DNA from: Neelides folsomi
Taxonomy: Eukaryota; Arthropoda; Collembola; Neelipleona; Neelidae
Assembly: GCA_034687125.1 (NCBI GenBank)
Contig: JAQGBZ010000110.1
Span: forward strand, 1-64,000
Direction of reading: 5' to 3'
Length of the DNA stretch: 64,000 nt
Shown piece after piece: positions 13,801 to 25,300 of the stretch (positions are counted from its first letter, which is position 1; each line of letters begins with the position of its first letter). Under the pieces are notes generated by a model. The model made no database searches, was not told the origin of the DNA, and was given only the letters and a program-made list of their open reading frames with translations. A program made the position numbers and the translations under genes.

Positions 13801-14807
13801 AAAAGCGGAAAATCGGTTCAAAAGATGAACCTTCAGAAGTCATTGAATTATTGCCACCTTCCAAAGTCACTCCAAAGCAGTCAGTTAGGGCTTACTTAAC
13901 TAAATCAGAAGAATCCCCAAGTACAAGTCATCTCCATAAAGAAAGGTCGAAAAAGAAAGTCACAGTGGTCGAATCAAAACAAAGTCGGTCTAATAGCCCA
14001 ATTGTTAGTGAAGAACAAGTTAAGAATGAAAAATCCAAACAGCCGATTATTCAAGAAGTGAAGTCTTTGGAGTCAGTGTCTATTGACTCCACATCCACAA
14101 GAATGAGAAAAAGATCATCGAGGAGGAAAGAGCGGGATTCGGAAGAATCTGAAATGAGCCAAACAACAATGTCAGAAATCAAAGAATCTTCCGAAGATGA
14201 AAAAACCAAAAGAAAGTCGATCAAAATCGAAATTACTTATGTTGTTCTCAGCAAGAAGTGTTCGATTTATAATAATTCGAGAATTGAGAATTTCTTCGTT
14301 GAATATCGCTTCCTTAATTATAATCAAGAGGAGACCGAAACTCCAAATTCAATTCAGAAACCCTCTGTTGGAAAGAAGGCCAAAATCAATTTTACCAAAG
14401 TCTTCCTAATTGATACAGCCGAGAAAAAACGACTTCTAAAGGAGATGATAAATGAGGATAAAAAGCTGAGGTTTACTCTCGTTACGGAACCTCCAGAGGA
14501 TGATACCCTCGAATGTGAAGATATTGGGTAAGAAAATGTTCATTTATTATTATATTTTATTTCAACACATTTATGTAATATAACATTTTGAATGATAAAT
14601 ACATTCATTTATTAATGTATGTAATTGATAAAAAAAATTTGTTTCAGATATGCTTATTTCTCGCTCAGAAATATGATCTCCGAAAACTGTGAAATTGTAG
14701 ACAAAGAAATTCCGATTTATGATTCCGAAGTAGCTAAAGCCGCCGTTGGGTCGTTGTGTATCTCTATTAAAGGATTAAAAGTTCTAAAATCTCTTTATAC
14801 GTTGTAA
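10803..14807 (+). CDS. RPGRIP1L: RPGRIP1L/fantom (MKS5), ciliary transition-zone scaffold, seven coding exons
   Basis: Exons 10803-11107, 11184-11394, 11498-11842, 11924-12433, 12569-13117, 13275-14527 and 14648-14807 total 3,333 nt, 1,110 residues. The family organises the transition zone at the ciliary base and binds nephrocystin-4. Visible: an N-terminal coiled coil (RVISERKKLV, LKEKLLVARQQL), coiled coil to about residue 560, a run of seven prolines, and a first C2-type domain at about 575-700 (ATWELDNFGTKYTPIVRDG, IEVQIHEAVG). A Ser/Lys-rich linker follows, then the C-terminal RPGR-interacting C2-like domain from about 955 (VEYRFLNY...EETETPNS, YAYFSLRNMI, DKEIPIYD), which matches the vertebrate protein closely. 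The second, central C2 of vertebrates is not visible; the linker takes its place. The intron after 12433 starts with GC, not GT. The protein is shorter than human RPGRIP1L (about 1,315). Confidence 0.9.
13165..13212. repeat. Perfect 22-bp inverted repeat in an RPGRIP1L intron
   Basis: Arms 13165-13186 and 13191-13212 are exact reverse complements (AACGATTACATAAAAATTGA plus TT) around a TTTT loop. It lies in the intron between 13117 and 13275, where it could fold as a hairpin in the pre-mRNA. It may be a small foldback transposon remnant; no target duplication is evident. Confidence 0.8.
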
Positions 14808-15574
14808 AGTTGTAATAATAATTTGTTTATACATAATCTGTATGTACACATAAGGTAATAAATTACTTTGGTCTAGTATTGAGTAAGTCTAGCTAGAGCA
14901 TGTAAATTATACAAATTGTAATTTTGTCATTTGTAGATTTCTTATATCGTTATATCAATTCAATATTACATTAACTACACATACTCTCAAGTTTAGAAAT
15001 AAATGGAAGATTTAAAAATGTCATGTGATTTTGTATTAAAAGTTAAAATTTTTCTTAGAAAATATTACAATGTCACATGACATTTTTTAAATCTTCTCGC
15101 GTAAATCTTCCATTTATTTCTAAACTTGAGAGTACTTTCAAAATTTGCAATTCCATGAACGAATCTTTTAAAAATGAGTTGTATAATACACATTCAAACA
15201 CCAAATACTGATACCATTGAGTCTGTACGAATGAATGTAAAATTCTAAAAATTTAGTTTGGTATGTATACGATAAATCCGATACTTTACAAATTTTTCAC
15301 ATTATGCACTTACTACAAAGTAATATTTCATCAATTTTCACATGTGAAAATGCAATACACAACTACTTTTGGATTTTGTAATTAATATAAATTAATCAAT
15401 TAACTTTATTATAACTTATAGTTAATTAAGTAATATAAATATCAAGCAAGTGAATTTTGATGAATATTTAATAGAATTAACGACAATTATAAATTAAAAT
15501 GAAATTATAAATAATAAATGAGTACTTATTCAGAATATTGTCAAACATAACATGATTCATTATATTTTATTGAT
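14808..15574. other. Convergent 3' region of RPGRIP1L and the Asn/Ser-rich gene
   Basis: AT-rich convergent interval. AATAAA at about 14858 can serve RPGRIP1L. It contains the long foldback at 14982-15134 (separate entry). No coding region seen. Confidence 0.45.
14982..15134. repeat. Long foldback (inverted repeat) downstream of RPGRIP1L
   Basis: Outer arms 14982-15014 and 15102-15134 are a perfect 33-bp inverted match (TACTCTCAAGTTTAGAAATA and on). A second paired block lies just inside: 15011-15028 with 15073-15091 (TGTCATGTGA/TCACATGACA), with one base indel. The right arm carries about 10 extra bases (TCTTCTCGCG, 15092-15101) between the two blocks. The loop is about 44 bases. A miniature inverted-repeat element or a hairpin RNA source are both possible. 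Confidence 0.75.
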
Positions 15575-16923
15575 TTATTTTTCGTCATCCCATAAAAATA
15601 AAACGGCCACCTTTTTATTATTTTTATGATTAGATTTATTGGCCAAGACTTTTTGGGGCCAATTTGATTTCTGTATTAATTTAGCTTTTGCCAACTCGAG
15701 ACTTCGACTCATGATTGTTTCCCATTTAATAAATTTCTCAATTTCTTCCTCAGTTTTGTCTTCATTATTATTGAGAATCTCGTTATTATTGCCAAAGTCG
15801 TGTTCATATGAGGTTTCGCCATCAGAATTGTAAGCATTAGAATTATCATTGTAATAATGCGAATTTGTATCCTTTAAAGGTTTATAAGAGTCAATTCGAT
15901 TTTGAACTTTAATTCTGTATTGAGTTTCCTGACTAAACTTTTGTTCATTCCATTTGGATGCAACTGAGGATGCGAGGTCTTCTTGTCTTTCTTCTTCACT
16001 ATTGTCATTTTTGGAATTTGAGTCAATGCTTTCTTCCTCGGAACTTTTATTATCAATTTCCAGAGTAAAGTTTTGCTTAGGGAAGTTGGAGTTAACAAAT
16101 TTTGAATTATTTTGTCTTTTTTCTCCATTCTCTTTTGAGTTATAAGAGTTTTTGTCAACTTCATCCAAATCAGAATAATTTTCACTTCCGGTTTCGGTAA
16201 AATTTCTTTTATTAAAGTCTATTTTAACTGAGGTTGCATTCTTTCGTCTTTGTTCAGTTTTCTCGTCTAATTGTGAGTTTGAAGATTCAGTGTTTTCATC
16301 ATCTGAAGATTCTGAACTATTTTTAATTTCTTGAGAAATTCGTTCATCAGAGTTGGAATGAACTGGATACAATGAAGATTGATTGTTTCTTCTTTTTCCA
16401 GTTTTCTCGTTGTGCTTATGAAATTTAATTCTCTGTTCTGAACTCTTGTTTTCATTTTTTTTGGAAAAATTGGATTTAGAATTGGATTGAAATGGATACT
16501 TCGAGGGTTGATTTAAATCAGCTTCACTTGATTGAGAATTGTCTTCATCAGAAGAATCAGAACTAATGGAACTGTCGTTTTCGATTTTGGAAATATTTTG
16601 ATTATTTTGATTGGATTTAATTGTGGATGAATTGTTTCTCCTTTCTTCACTTTCTTTATTGTTTATTGATTGATTAGATTCGTCTTCGTTATTGTAAACA
16701 TTTGAAATATTTTGCTCATTAATGTTGATATTATTAATGACAGAGGATGAGGACGTAAAATTATTTTGCCTTTGTTCATTATTTTCATTAACAATTTGAG
16801 TTTCATTTTGTTTCGATAAATTATCGCTATTCAATATCGAAGATGATTCTGCTGAACATTGAAGATCTAAATCCTCTTCGCAAAATGTTGTAAATTCCTC
16901 AGGATCACCAATTTCTCCAAAAG
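15575..16923 (-). CDS. Asn/Ser/Glu-rich low-complexity protein with imperfect internal repeats; 5' end unresolved
   Basis: A long open frame ends at TAA 15577-15575 and runs back to an acceptor-like TTTAAACTTGTAG ending at 16924, so this is probably a terminal exon of about 449 codons. The frame first shows FGEIGDPEEFTTFCEEDLDL, then long disordered sequence dominated by Asn, Ser, Glu, Lys and Gln. A motif of the type E-x-R-R/Q-x-N-x-S recurs about six times (NEQRQNN, EERRNNSS, GKRRNNQSS, EQRRKNATS, EKRQNNS, EERQEDLASS) at roughly 45-80 residue spacing. The end is less biased (WETIMSRSLELAKAKLIQKS...VLFLWDDEK). The acceptor implies a phase-1 upstream exon, as is common after a signal-peptide exon, but I could not find it. 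MMIQAKKRLFFIVA near 16990-16950 looks signal-like but does not join cleanly. Function unknown. Confidence 0.6.
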
Positions 16924-19240
16924 CTACAAGTTTAAAAATTTTTATTATGCAACAATAAAAAATAAACGTTTTTTTGCCTGAATCATCATTTCTTATAAAT
17001 TGTTAAACCAAAGGTCACATCAAAAATTATCCGTGATTTCAAAGAATTTATGATAAACATACCTACTTACAGAAAAAAAATACTTAAAGTTCTTAAAATT
17101 AAATTATATCTATAAAATGATAGGATTTATGATACAAGTACTTTATTTTAATATGGGATGTAGGGATGTGAATGTTGGTAGTAAGTGTTAGTAGTAGCTT
17201 CATAAGTCAAGAGCACACCTTTGGATAAAAAAAGAAGTGAGAGTAAAGTGAAGATCATCATATCTTATCCATTGAAAGCATTGGATGAATCTGCGGAAGT
17301 GAATTAGCATTTATTAGATGTGATAAGTAGAAGAGAGAGATAGGGGTATTTCCGCCGGGGAAAGAGCCCATGTACGGCTCGGGCGAAGGAAACCCGGGGA
17401 TGGCAATGAAAATACCTTAAAATAAACCGAAACCACGTCCCTGTAGAAAGGAGTCGAGGTGTGAGGGTTTCCTCAGTCAGGGAGGAGTGGAACTCCGCAC
17501 ATCCGCCTCTCTCTGCCAACAAATACCGATGGTGATCAGCAAGGATCCCTTGATCAGATATATCCTATGAGTATAGGGGATTGACGATGTGATCTGGCCA
17601 AGGAGCCTTTGATACTCACACACTCACACTCCACAACGAACCCTTTTGTTTTCATTCCTTTCCCATTCATTTTTTATTAGAATGTTACCAAAGGTTACTT
17701 TCCACTTTGCTCCAGTTCCACCTCTATAAATCTCTAACTCCCAATTCAACCCTTCAAGAACATCCATTACAGCCCATGTTAAAACTTGGATCTCTCAATG
17801 AATTGGCTGGTTCTTATTAAATCTCATGGTGTTAAAGCTGAACTAGTCATTAAAACCTACACCTACCAATATTAATTTCATCCTACACATATTATGTATA
17901 CCGTATTGGTTCGTGAATTGTCCCAATTATATCCGGGTCCGATTTATATCCGGGGTAATTTTTAAAATGGGCGAAATATTTAAGCATTTAAACGTATTCC
18001 TTGGTCTTGATTTTTATTTCAATTCAATTAATAATGTCACAATGGCTTTTTCGTGTTGAATTTAAATTAAAAGTGTTTCAATATGCTGAAACAGATAGTG
18101 GAGAAACCATTTGAAAGCATTTTAAAATAGAAGCAAGATGAGGCTATTATATTAATGATAATGACAGCATCCACTCTACATCTGAAGATTCATGTTTTGA
18201 TGATTAAAATTTAGTTTTGAATGAAAATTTTCCAAATGCCACGTCCTAAATTATTTTAAAGATATCCGGTGCCCGATTTATATCCGGGGGTCGGAGGTAA
18301 TATTTTTAATCATATCCGGGGACAAAAATCGGACCAATACGGTAGTATACATTTATACTTACTTTTAGTTCACATTGAAAATTAATTATAGCCGCCTATA
18401 ATTAATATAGAAGACGGAAGCACTTGTTATTTTTATTGTACTATTTATGTGTAGCATCATAGATATTTATACGATTTTAATCAAATAAGTAGTAATTAAA
18501 TCAATGTAATTTGAGTTCATGAATTAATGGTGGGAAGCTTAATGCAATTACAATAAATTCACTTCTTTGCCATCGTCTCATAACAAATAATATTTGTCTT
18601 CTATTACATTCAGAGTATTATTGCAAATGGAGTGCAGATGTGGATCTTGGGATTGACACTGGTTAAAAAATTCCTCCGAATGTTTATCATACTTGATTCA
18701 TGTGAGTGACGGATGGAGGTGATGGGAGTGGGAGAATACATTTAAGTCTTTAACATGGAATGTAGGTGAGTTGGTAGCCTTGAGGAGAAAAGTCCGGCGT
18801 TGTTCATCGAAGTGGAGGCGGGCCAGACAACCTCCTACGCTATCCGAAATGTTGGCCAGAGAAAGAAAGGGAGGGCAAGAATCAGCAGATGAGCTTCCCC
18901 ATTCTCCCTATCATCCACTCTTACTCGTCCCATTATCTCTCATTTGAAGATCCAGCGTGGAACATATGGTTCCCCCACTCCCGACCACTCCGTCCCGACT
19001 TCATTTAATTTTTGGAGAAGCTGCCATTCTGTAAGCCGGAATTCGGGAATTGTCTCAGCTCCCGCCCTCCAGCCATCCCCTTCCTCATTCTTCCCCCAAG
19101 AGTCCTTTGGCCTTTGAATCCTCTCGCAAGAATTCCCCCGTCCCCTGCCCGACGAGGACTCAATTTTCTCCACTCTAATTTCCTAGCTGGGCATACGAGT
19201 TGACTTAACCCTCACTACTACACGTTTAACTAACTAATTT
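16924..19240. other. Intergenic region with a GC-richer block and a miniature transposon
   Basis: About 17300-17640 and 18700-19230 are clearly more GC-rich than their surroundings. The first could be an upstream exon or promoter of the minus-strand Asn/Ser-rich gene. The second adjoins the unc-89 promoter. A pogo/Tigger-like miniature element lies at 17901-18342. I recognise no RNA gene or protein-coding exon here. Confidence 0.4.
17901..18342 (+). mobile_element. Pogo/Tigger-like miniature DNA transposon, copy 2 (442 bp)
   Basis: Terminal inverted repeats are CCGTATTGGTTCGTGAATTG at the left and, reverse-complemented, CCGTATTGGTCCGATTTTTG at the right. TA dinucleotides flank both ends (17899-17900, 18343-18344). 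The subterminal motif TATATCCGGG recurs in both orientations. The interior keeps a stub of coding sequence on the plus strand: LFRVEFKLKVFQYAETDSGE near the start and STSEDSCFDD followed by a stop near the end. These look like the N-terminal helix-turn-helix start and acidic C-terminus of a pogo/Tigger/CENP-B-type transposase, so the element appears to be an internal-deletion derivative that cannot move by itself. It matches the copy at 54715-55214 along its whole length. Confidence 0.85.
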
Positions 19241-19247
19241 TATATAA
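19241..19247 (+). promoter_or_regulatory. TATA box of the upstream unc-89 promoter
   Basis: TATATAA at 19241-19247 lies 81 bases before the exon 1 ATG (19328). It is preceded by an AT-rich stretch and followed by a GC-rich leader, a layout typical of a TATA-driven muscle promoter. The start site would fall near 19270. Confidence 0.5.
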
Positions 19248-19327
19248 GTATTAGAAGGCCGTGCTCACCACGCGCCGTCATCCTCAACAACATCTTCCCG
19301 GTGTCCCCGTGACCCTGAAGTCGAGAT

Positions 19328-22300
19328 ATGTCACATCATCATCACTCCCGAACCTCGTCGTACTCCTCTGTATCCATCACCAGGAAGACTGAAGGTATGT
19401 CTATCCCCGCATTTTCCGCTCTTTAATCTCTCACCATCCACTCAAACGGCCTCATTTGTGAGAGCAAATTTCAAATATTTTTTCTCGGTTTAATTTTTTA
19501 TTTACCCCAAACCTTCGCATTCTAAGTGTTTTATGACCACAGGAAGCTTTTACGATAAGAATCGCATTTGGCAGGGAAAGGGAAATATTTTATTGGCAAT
19601 TGCCAACAGAGGTGTGTGGGAAGGTGAACTAAATTGTTTTTACTTTCTTTTTTTTAATTTGGGCCTTGAAGCGTAGGAAAAAGAGCGTCATGTATTTAAA
19701 ATGTGTCTTCCCCGTCTTATTTTTTCTTTGTCCTGGAAAGGTACATGCTCCATGTTGTAAGCATTTAGTGGATGAGATGAGCAACAAGTTTTTTCTCCCT
19801 TTAGGATTTCTCGCTGAACTCAACGACGTTCTCGGAGCCGGAAGTGGGAACACGGCGACGCGAGTGACTTCCACCTACTCTGCATCCTTCGAGTCTTTCG
19901 GAACAACTGGCGGGAGGGATAAGAATCGGGTAAGAATAAAAGCTTCTTCCTTTTATCTTGGCACGGCGTTGATGAATCCATGTCTCCCTACCCTTACTAA
20001 CAAGCAATAAGTGCTAAATACCTATAATTAGTGAGGAAGCAAACCTCGAACCAATACCTAACCGTAAGTAATGGATGTACAGAGAAGACAATAGACGAAG
20101 ACGGTCGGAGGTAAAAGCTTGTAGTTCCGCATTGAGTCTCAGGGAGGAAGTGATCACTCCGTCTCCTCCATCACTCATTTGACTAAACTAGCTATTAATC
20201 AAGTCTGAATGGTTCTCAAGACACAAAGTTCAGGTCCTCAGTCTCCTCTGGAGATAACTTTACAGACGCCAGACTTGTTCAAAGTCGTTTTTATTTCAAT
20301 ATTTCATATTTCCCCTTCACCTCGCAGTCAAACATCCAAACGCAAATTGATTCCTCTTGTAATAAAAAGTCATTGACAGTCAAAAGTGAAAGTTCGCTTG
20401 AGAGATTTACTCTTTACTTAAAAAACTATTCAGTTTCCGCTAAATATAAAATTAAGTGTCATTTATTACCAATATTTTAAAACGAGTCAAAAGTTACAAA
20501 TTACAATAAATAAAAAATTTAAAAAATATCAACAAATCAGGTAGGTACTTAAATGTATTGCATTACACGTTGAAAACGATTTTTAATCAGTCAATTAGTT
20601 TCATTTTCAATGAATACTTGAAAAATATTTTCAAAAATTTAAATTCCTTTCATTGTGATCGAAGTGAACAGATGAGAGTTTTATTAAGCAAGTGACGTAA
20701 AATGAGTCTAAAGCGCATCGAATACAAATATAGTGGTTACACAATCAGTAGGAGTCATACCGCCTTCGTGACTGATCGGAGTGAAGAAGAAGAGGAGGAG
20801 AAGAAGAAGGTAAATGTGAGTCATCCAAATGTTTAGTTGTGGAAGTGGATGTAGGAAATGAATTGTTGCCCTCTCACACCTCATAAATCATAAACTGAGA
20901 GGGTTTTGGATGCTGGAGTGTGTAGGGCGGGGTGGCGGATACAAGGAAGTCGTTGAGGTTCCTCCGTCCCATCACCTCCCTCCATCCCAACCACGTACAT
21001 CCTTATAACAACTCTCATTCCTATAAGATAAAGCCCCAATTATTTTTACCCGAGAAGAAGATGAAGCTCCACCCTGGGGTTTTTCTCCGTGAGTTCCTTC
21101 TATTTTCGGACCTAACTCATCCTATAGCTCACATGGCTTCCAAAGAAGAGAAACATACCGAGTGGAGCAGAGGGGCAAAGAAAAGAGAGGAAAAATAGAT
21201 TCCACCCTCCTATTTGCTCCTATACGCGTTTTCGGTCCTCCAGGCGGGTTATATGGGGAGAGGTCTTATCTAACTCCCGTCAAATCTCTAGACTCTCTGA
21301 CTTCTTCAGATTCCGAACATGTGAAGAGGTAGGGAAGGAAGAAGAAGATGAGGACGATGGGAAGCGGCAGCCACCCGACTTCCCTCCTCAATCTAATCCA
21401 GATTTCCAAACACGAGGAATTCTTTCTCAATTCACCGCCAGTGGCCAAAGTAGAAGAGTAGTTCCAATGGCCCGATTCCCTTTCTTCATTACTCACTCAA
21501 CTCCGGTTCTCCATTGATCGGATTAAGTTGGACACGCCGCCGGTTTTTTTTGCTCCTTCCTCAATCACCGATCATTTTCTACACTTCGGTCCCTTTAAAC
21601 ACGTTTCACCTCACTTTCCCCATCAACTCCACTCATTTCATCGTGGTTGACAAACAATCGAGTTTCCTTAAATTTCTACTTAAGTTTAACATCAACATTT
21701 CCTTGTTCATCTACCCTCAACCTTTAGCGAAAGTAAAATCCAACAAGTTGTGGATCTTACCACGTAATTAGAATTTGTAAAGAGAAGGCTTGTTTCTAAA
21801 TCGAACAGACCTTTCACTTCAGTTAAGTGAAGAGACGGAGTTTGTGTATATGTGAAGAGTTTATTCAACTTGAAGTTCTGTTGGAGATTAGAAATAAATT
21901 CACGACTCGTTACTCAACTCCCTTGTCTCTTTCACGAGGAGTGGAGGCAGACGAAGGTTGACGTCAATGGAGGAATAGAAAAAAGAATGGAGGGTTTGAA
22001 GGAACTCGGGAACTAATCCTCCTCCATTTTATTCTTCATACTCGTTTATAGTAGGCTCATTCCGCTCCTCATCATGAAGATTAATTGCTCGCAATTTTAT
22101 TCCCTCCTCCGTCCCGCAAGTGATTAGATTAATAGACCTTGTCCATTTTAATTCTCAGTTCACGTCCCCGCCGATTAAACCGATCCTCGTCGAATCAAAC
22201 GAAAAAATATATAAAAAATGGCCACGTTCTGTCGGATCACAGGTCACAGTCGAGGTCTTCCTCGCCCTAATTACTTTCCTCTTCTCCCGCCTATTTCACC

Positions 22301-25300
22301 TGCGGACGCCAAGCGGTTTTGCCGCATTACCGGAAAATCCTGGAACCTCAATCCTCACCACTACATTCCAATTTATGATCTTCTCTCAGGGGGATCCTCT
22401 GTACACTGCTCAATCACACATGGGAGCTCGGCGGCTCCAGGGCCGCCTACCAACTACCCGCCTCAAACCATACCAATTACGAAGAAGGCGAGGCAAGGGA
22501 GATTCCGCTGTGTTATCCCTGTGATAGAACTCTCCAGTGAGACCGAAAATGTCCAGAAATGGTGGACTCAAAATGTGTCCATTTCGGAAGAACGTGAAGA
22601 AAAATATGCATATTTCATCGAAAAAGAACACACTTTGCTAATGTTCCCGAAAGGAGTTGAAGGAGCGATTTCAGGTGGAGATGTTGAAGATCTCGCTCTT
22701 TCAAAAGATGGAACTCAAATTGTTCTTCGTATCAAGGTAGACAAAGGGCGAGAAGCTTTAACCCTCAATTTGCAAACAACGCTGTCGAAGGATGTAGAAA
22801 AATGGGAAACGGATGGATTACTCCATCAGGGTCACGGTCCTGACCCTCAAGTCCTCGCGGCTCAAAAAATGAAAAAAGAAGCCTCGGCGAAAAAGTCGGA
22901 AAAGCTCAATTACCAAAAACAAATATTTGAAAAGAAGGAGCGAATGGCCGAAGAAGCCGAAATGAAGGCAATTGAAAAAATCAACCCAATTGAAGAGAAA
23001 GTTGAAGAAGTACTCAAACACATTACAGCTGCTAAAAAAGAAGTTGAGATTTATGAGGAGGAAAGTGAATTTTATTCATCTCAAGAAACCTCGGAGTTTG
23101 AAGGGAAGCCGGCTAAAATTCGGAAGATGAAAAAGACTGGAGAAATCAAGAAGCCCGGAGAAATTAAAATCATCCGTGAGACTAAAACGAGCGAGAGTGT
23201 CCTTCTCACAACCTCAGAAACGAATGAAGGAGGAAAGGTCAAGAAACAAAGGGAGGTGACGAAGAAGAGCCAAAATACTCTTGGTGGACCGAGTGTGAAT
23301 GTTGAAGGAAGGTTGAGCGGAGAGGGAGAAGAAGAATTAATGGGAATGACATCAAGAAATGCAGGGATCGTTGGCCTTTCGCCCGTCTTCGTGGATTTCC
23401 TCTCCGCTGCCGGGGTAGTTGAAGGAAACTTCGGTGTTCTTGTACAATTCGGGACTAATGACGAAGTGAGGTTCTTCTCAGAAGAGGCCGTCCCAATGGA
23501 TGTACTCGACCCAATGAATGGAAATATCAAAAAGGTCATCCCGGGACAATTCATCACGCAAGGGAACGAAGGGCCAAAGTTCGTCCCAGGTAAAATGATC
23601 GAATGTTTAGACGGGACCAAGAAGTTCATTCCTGGCCAAGTTGTAAGAACCAACCGAGGAGAAAAATTCGTACCGGGACAAATCGTCCAGACCAAAGAAG
23701 GATCCAAATTCGTACCTGGGCAATTTATTGAGAGTGTGGACGGACAGCCGAAGTTTGTACCTGGCCAGGTAATGGAAACGGAAGAAGGATGTGCTCGATT
23801 CGTTCCTGGACAAATTATCGAAACTCTGACCGGAGGGCCGACGTTTATCCCAGGACAGGTCATCGGAACGGAACAAGGGTCAAAGTTCGTTCCGGGTCAA
23901 GTAATGGAAACCGAAGATGGTGATGTGAAGTTTGTCCCTGGACAAGTTTTAGAAACGGCTGAACATGGAGTTAGATTCGTTCCCGGGCAGGTTATAGAAA
24001 CATCTGAAGGTCTTCACTTTATTGCTCCCGACCTTACCCAAACAGAACTCGGGATTGAATTTTCTCTCCAAGCTTTCGAAGTCTCACCTGAGGAATTAAA
24101 GCTCTTTGATGAATCGGGCCAAGAGTCTAATAAAAATCAGCTGCAGATGAAGAAGAGCGAGAAGAGGAAGAGCCTCACATTGAACATGTTGAGCGAAGGC
24201 GGCGGACCTGATGGTGCCATTCAACCGCTTACTCCATCAGATCTGAGGAATCTCTTCGCCTCATCTGTTCAATCAGAGACCCAAATTGATTCAGCTGTTT
24301 TGGAAAGCTTGGCTGCCGCAGGAATTGCAGTTGGAGATCCAACACTTCCTGTTCCTTCAGTTGAGATTGAATTCTCTCTTGATGAGTTTGACAACAGCGA
24401 GCGGCTCATTTCTCCGACTCAAAGAGGGTCACTCAAACGATCTGTCTCGGTCAACACATTTCAAGTCTTTCACAAAGTGTTGGAAAATATGTCAGAAAAA
24501 GCTGGGGAAATTGAAAAAATCATCCAAGCTGAAGACATTGGGAATATGAGCCAAGAAAACATTTCTGCCCTTGTTTCAAAAGCCTTGAGCGGATGTCTTG
24601 ATTCTAAATCTCAAAAATCTGACGATGTGGTTCATGCTATTGTATTGACAGCCATTGCAGACATTATTAACGAAAGTGAAGGGAATCCGGACATTCCGCC
24701 CCACATCGTTAAGGAAAAGATTCTTCAACGGGTCAAAGGGTTCATTGAGGGCGAGAAGGAAAGCGGAGAGAAAGGAGGTTACAAGGGAATGCTTGGTAAA
24801 GCAATGGAAGTTCTCAGCACTCAAAATAAAAGCGAGCAGAGTCATTCGCTCCAAGTCCAAGAAGAGTCTTCTGTTACAACAACGACGATTGGAGGTAAAA
24901 GTGTTATTTCAGAAAGGAATGTTTCGTCTTCTGAAACCACTCACACACACGAAGAAAAATATACATCCTCTTCGACTACTATTCAAAGCTCAGGAACTAG
25001 TGAAATTAACATTGAAACTCTTGCGGTTGATGATTCTTTAAAATCTCTCCTCACTTCATGTGACTCCTTGGGGAAAACGAAAGCTAAAGAACAGCAAATG
25101 ATCAAAATGGCTAAAATCTTGGGAAAAGACGTTCCTGTAGAATCTCATTTCCAGAAAGAGACGCAACAAGTGGCTCATCACCTCGTGGAAATGGTTTTAG
25201 AAGAAGGAGGGAAAGCGGACTCGGCCATGCAAGATGTTGGTCCATTGATCGAAGGACTTCTCACATCCGACGACGGAACTCTGATTTCAAAATTATTAGG

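Noticed and set aside
17304-17522. 72-codon minus-strand ORF in the GC-rich block
   Set aside because: No domain, no clear splice signals; probably chance opening in GC-richer DNA, although the block itself is listed as a finding.
22218-22380. Resemblance of the CRITGK motif to the start of ribosomal protein bL28
   Set aside because: Only a few residues agree, the rest differs, and the context is a giant repeat protein; treated as coincidence.
22120-22524. Plus-strand 134-codon ORF overlapping the start of the FVPGQ protein
   Set aside because: A different frame; the ATG at 22218 frame is long and has repeated motifs, so this is a shadow.
23081-23863. 260-codon minus-strand ORF antisense to the FVPGQ repeats
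   Set aside because: It is the mirror of the repeat codons (PGT, CPG and similar phrases) and has no independent signal; the plus frame is far longer and protein-like.
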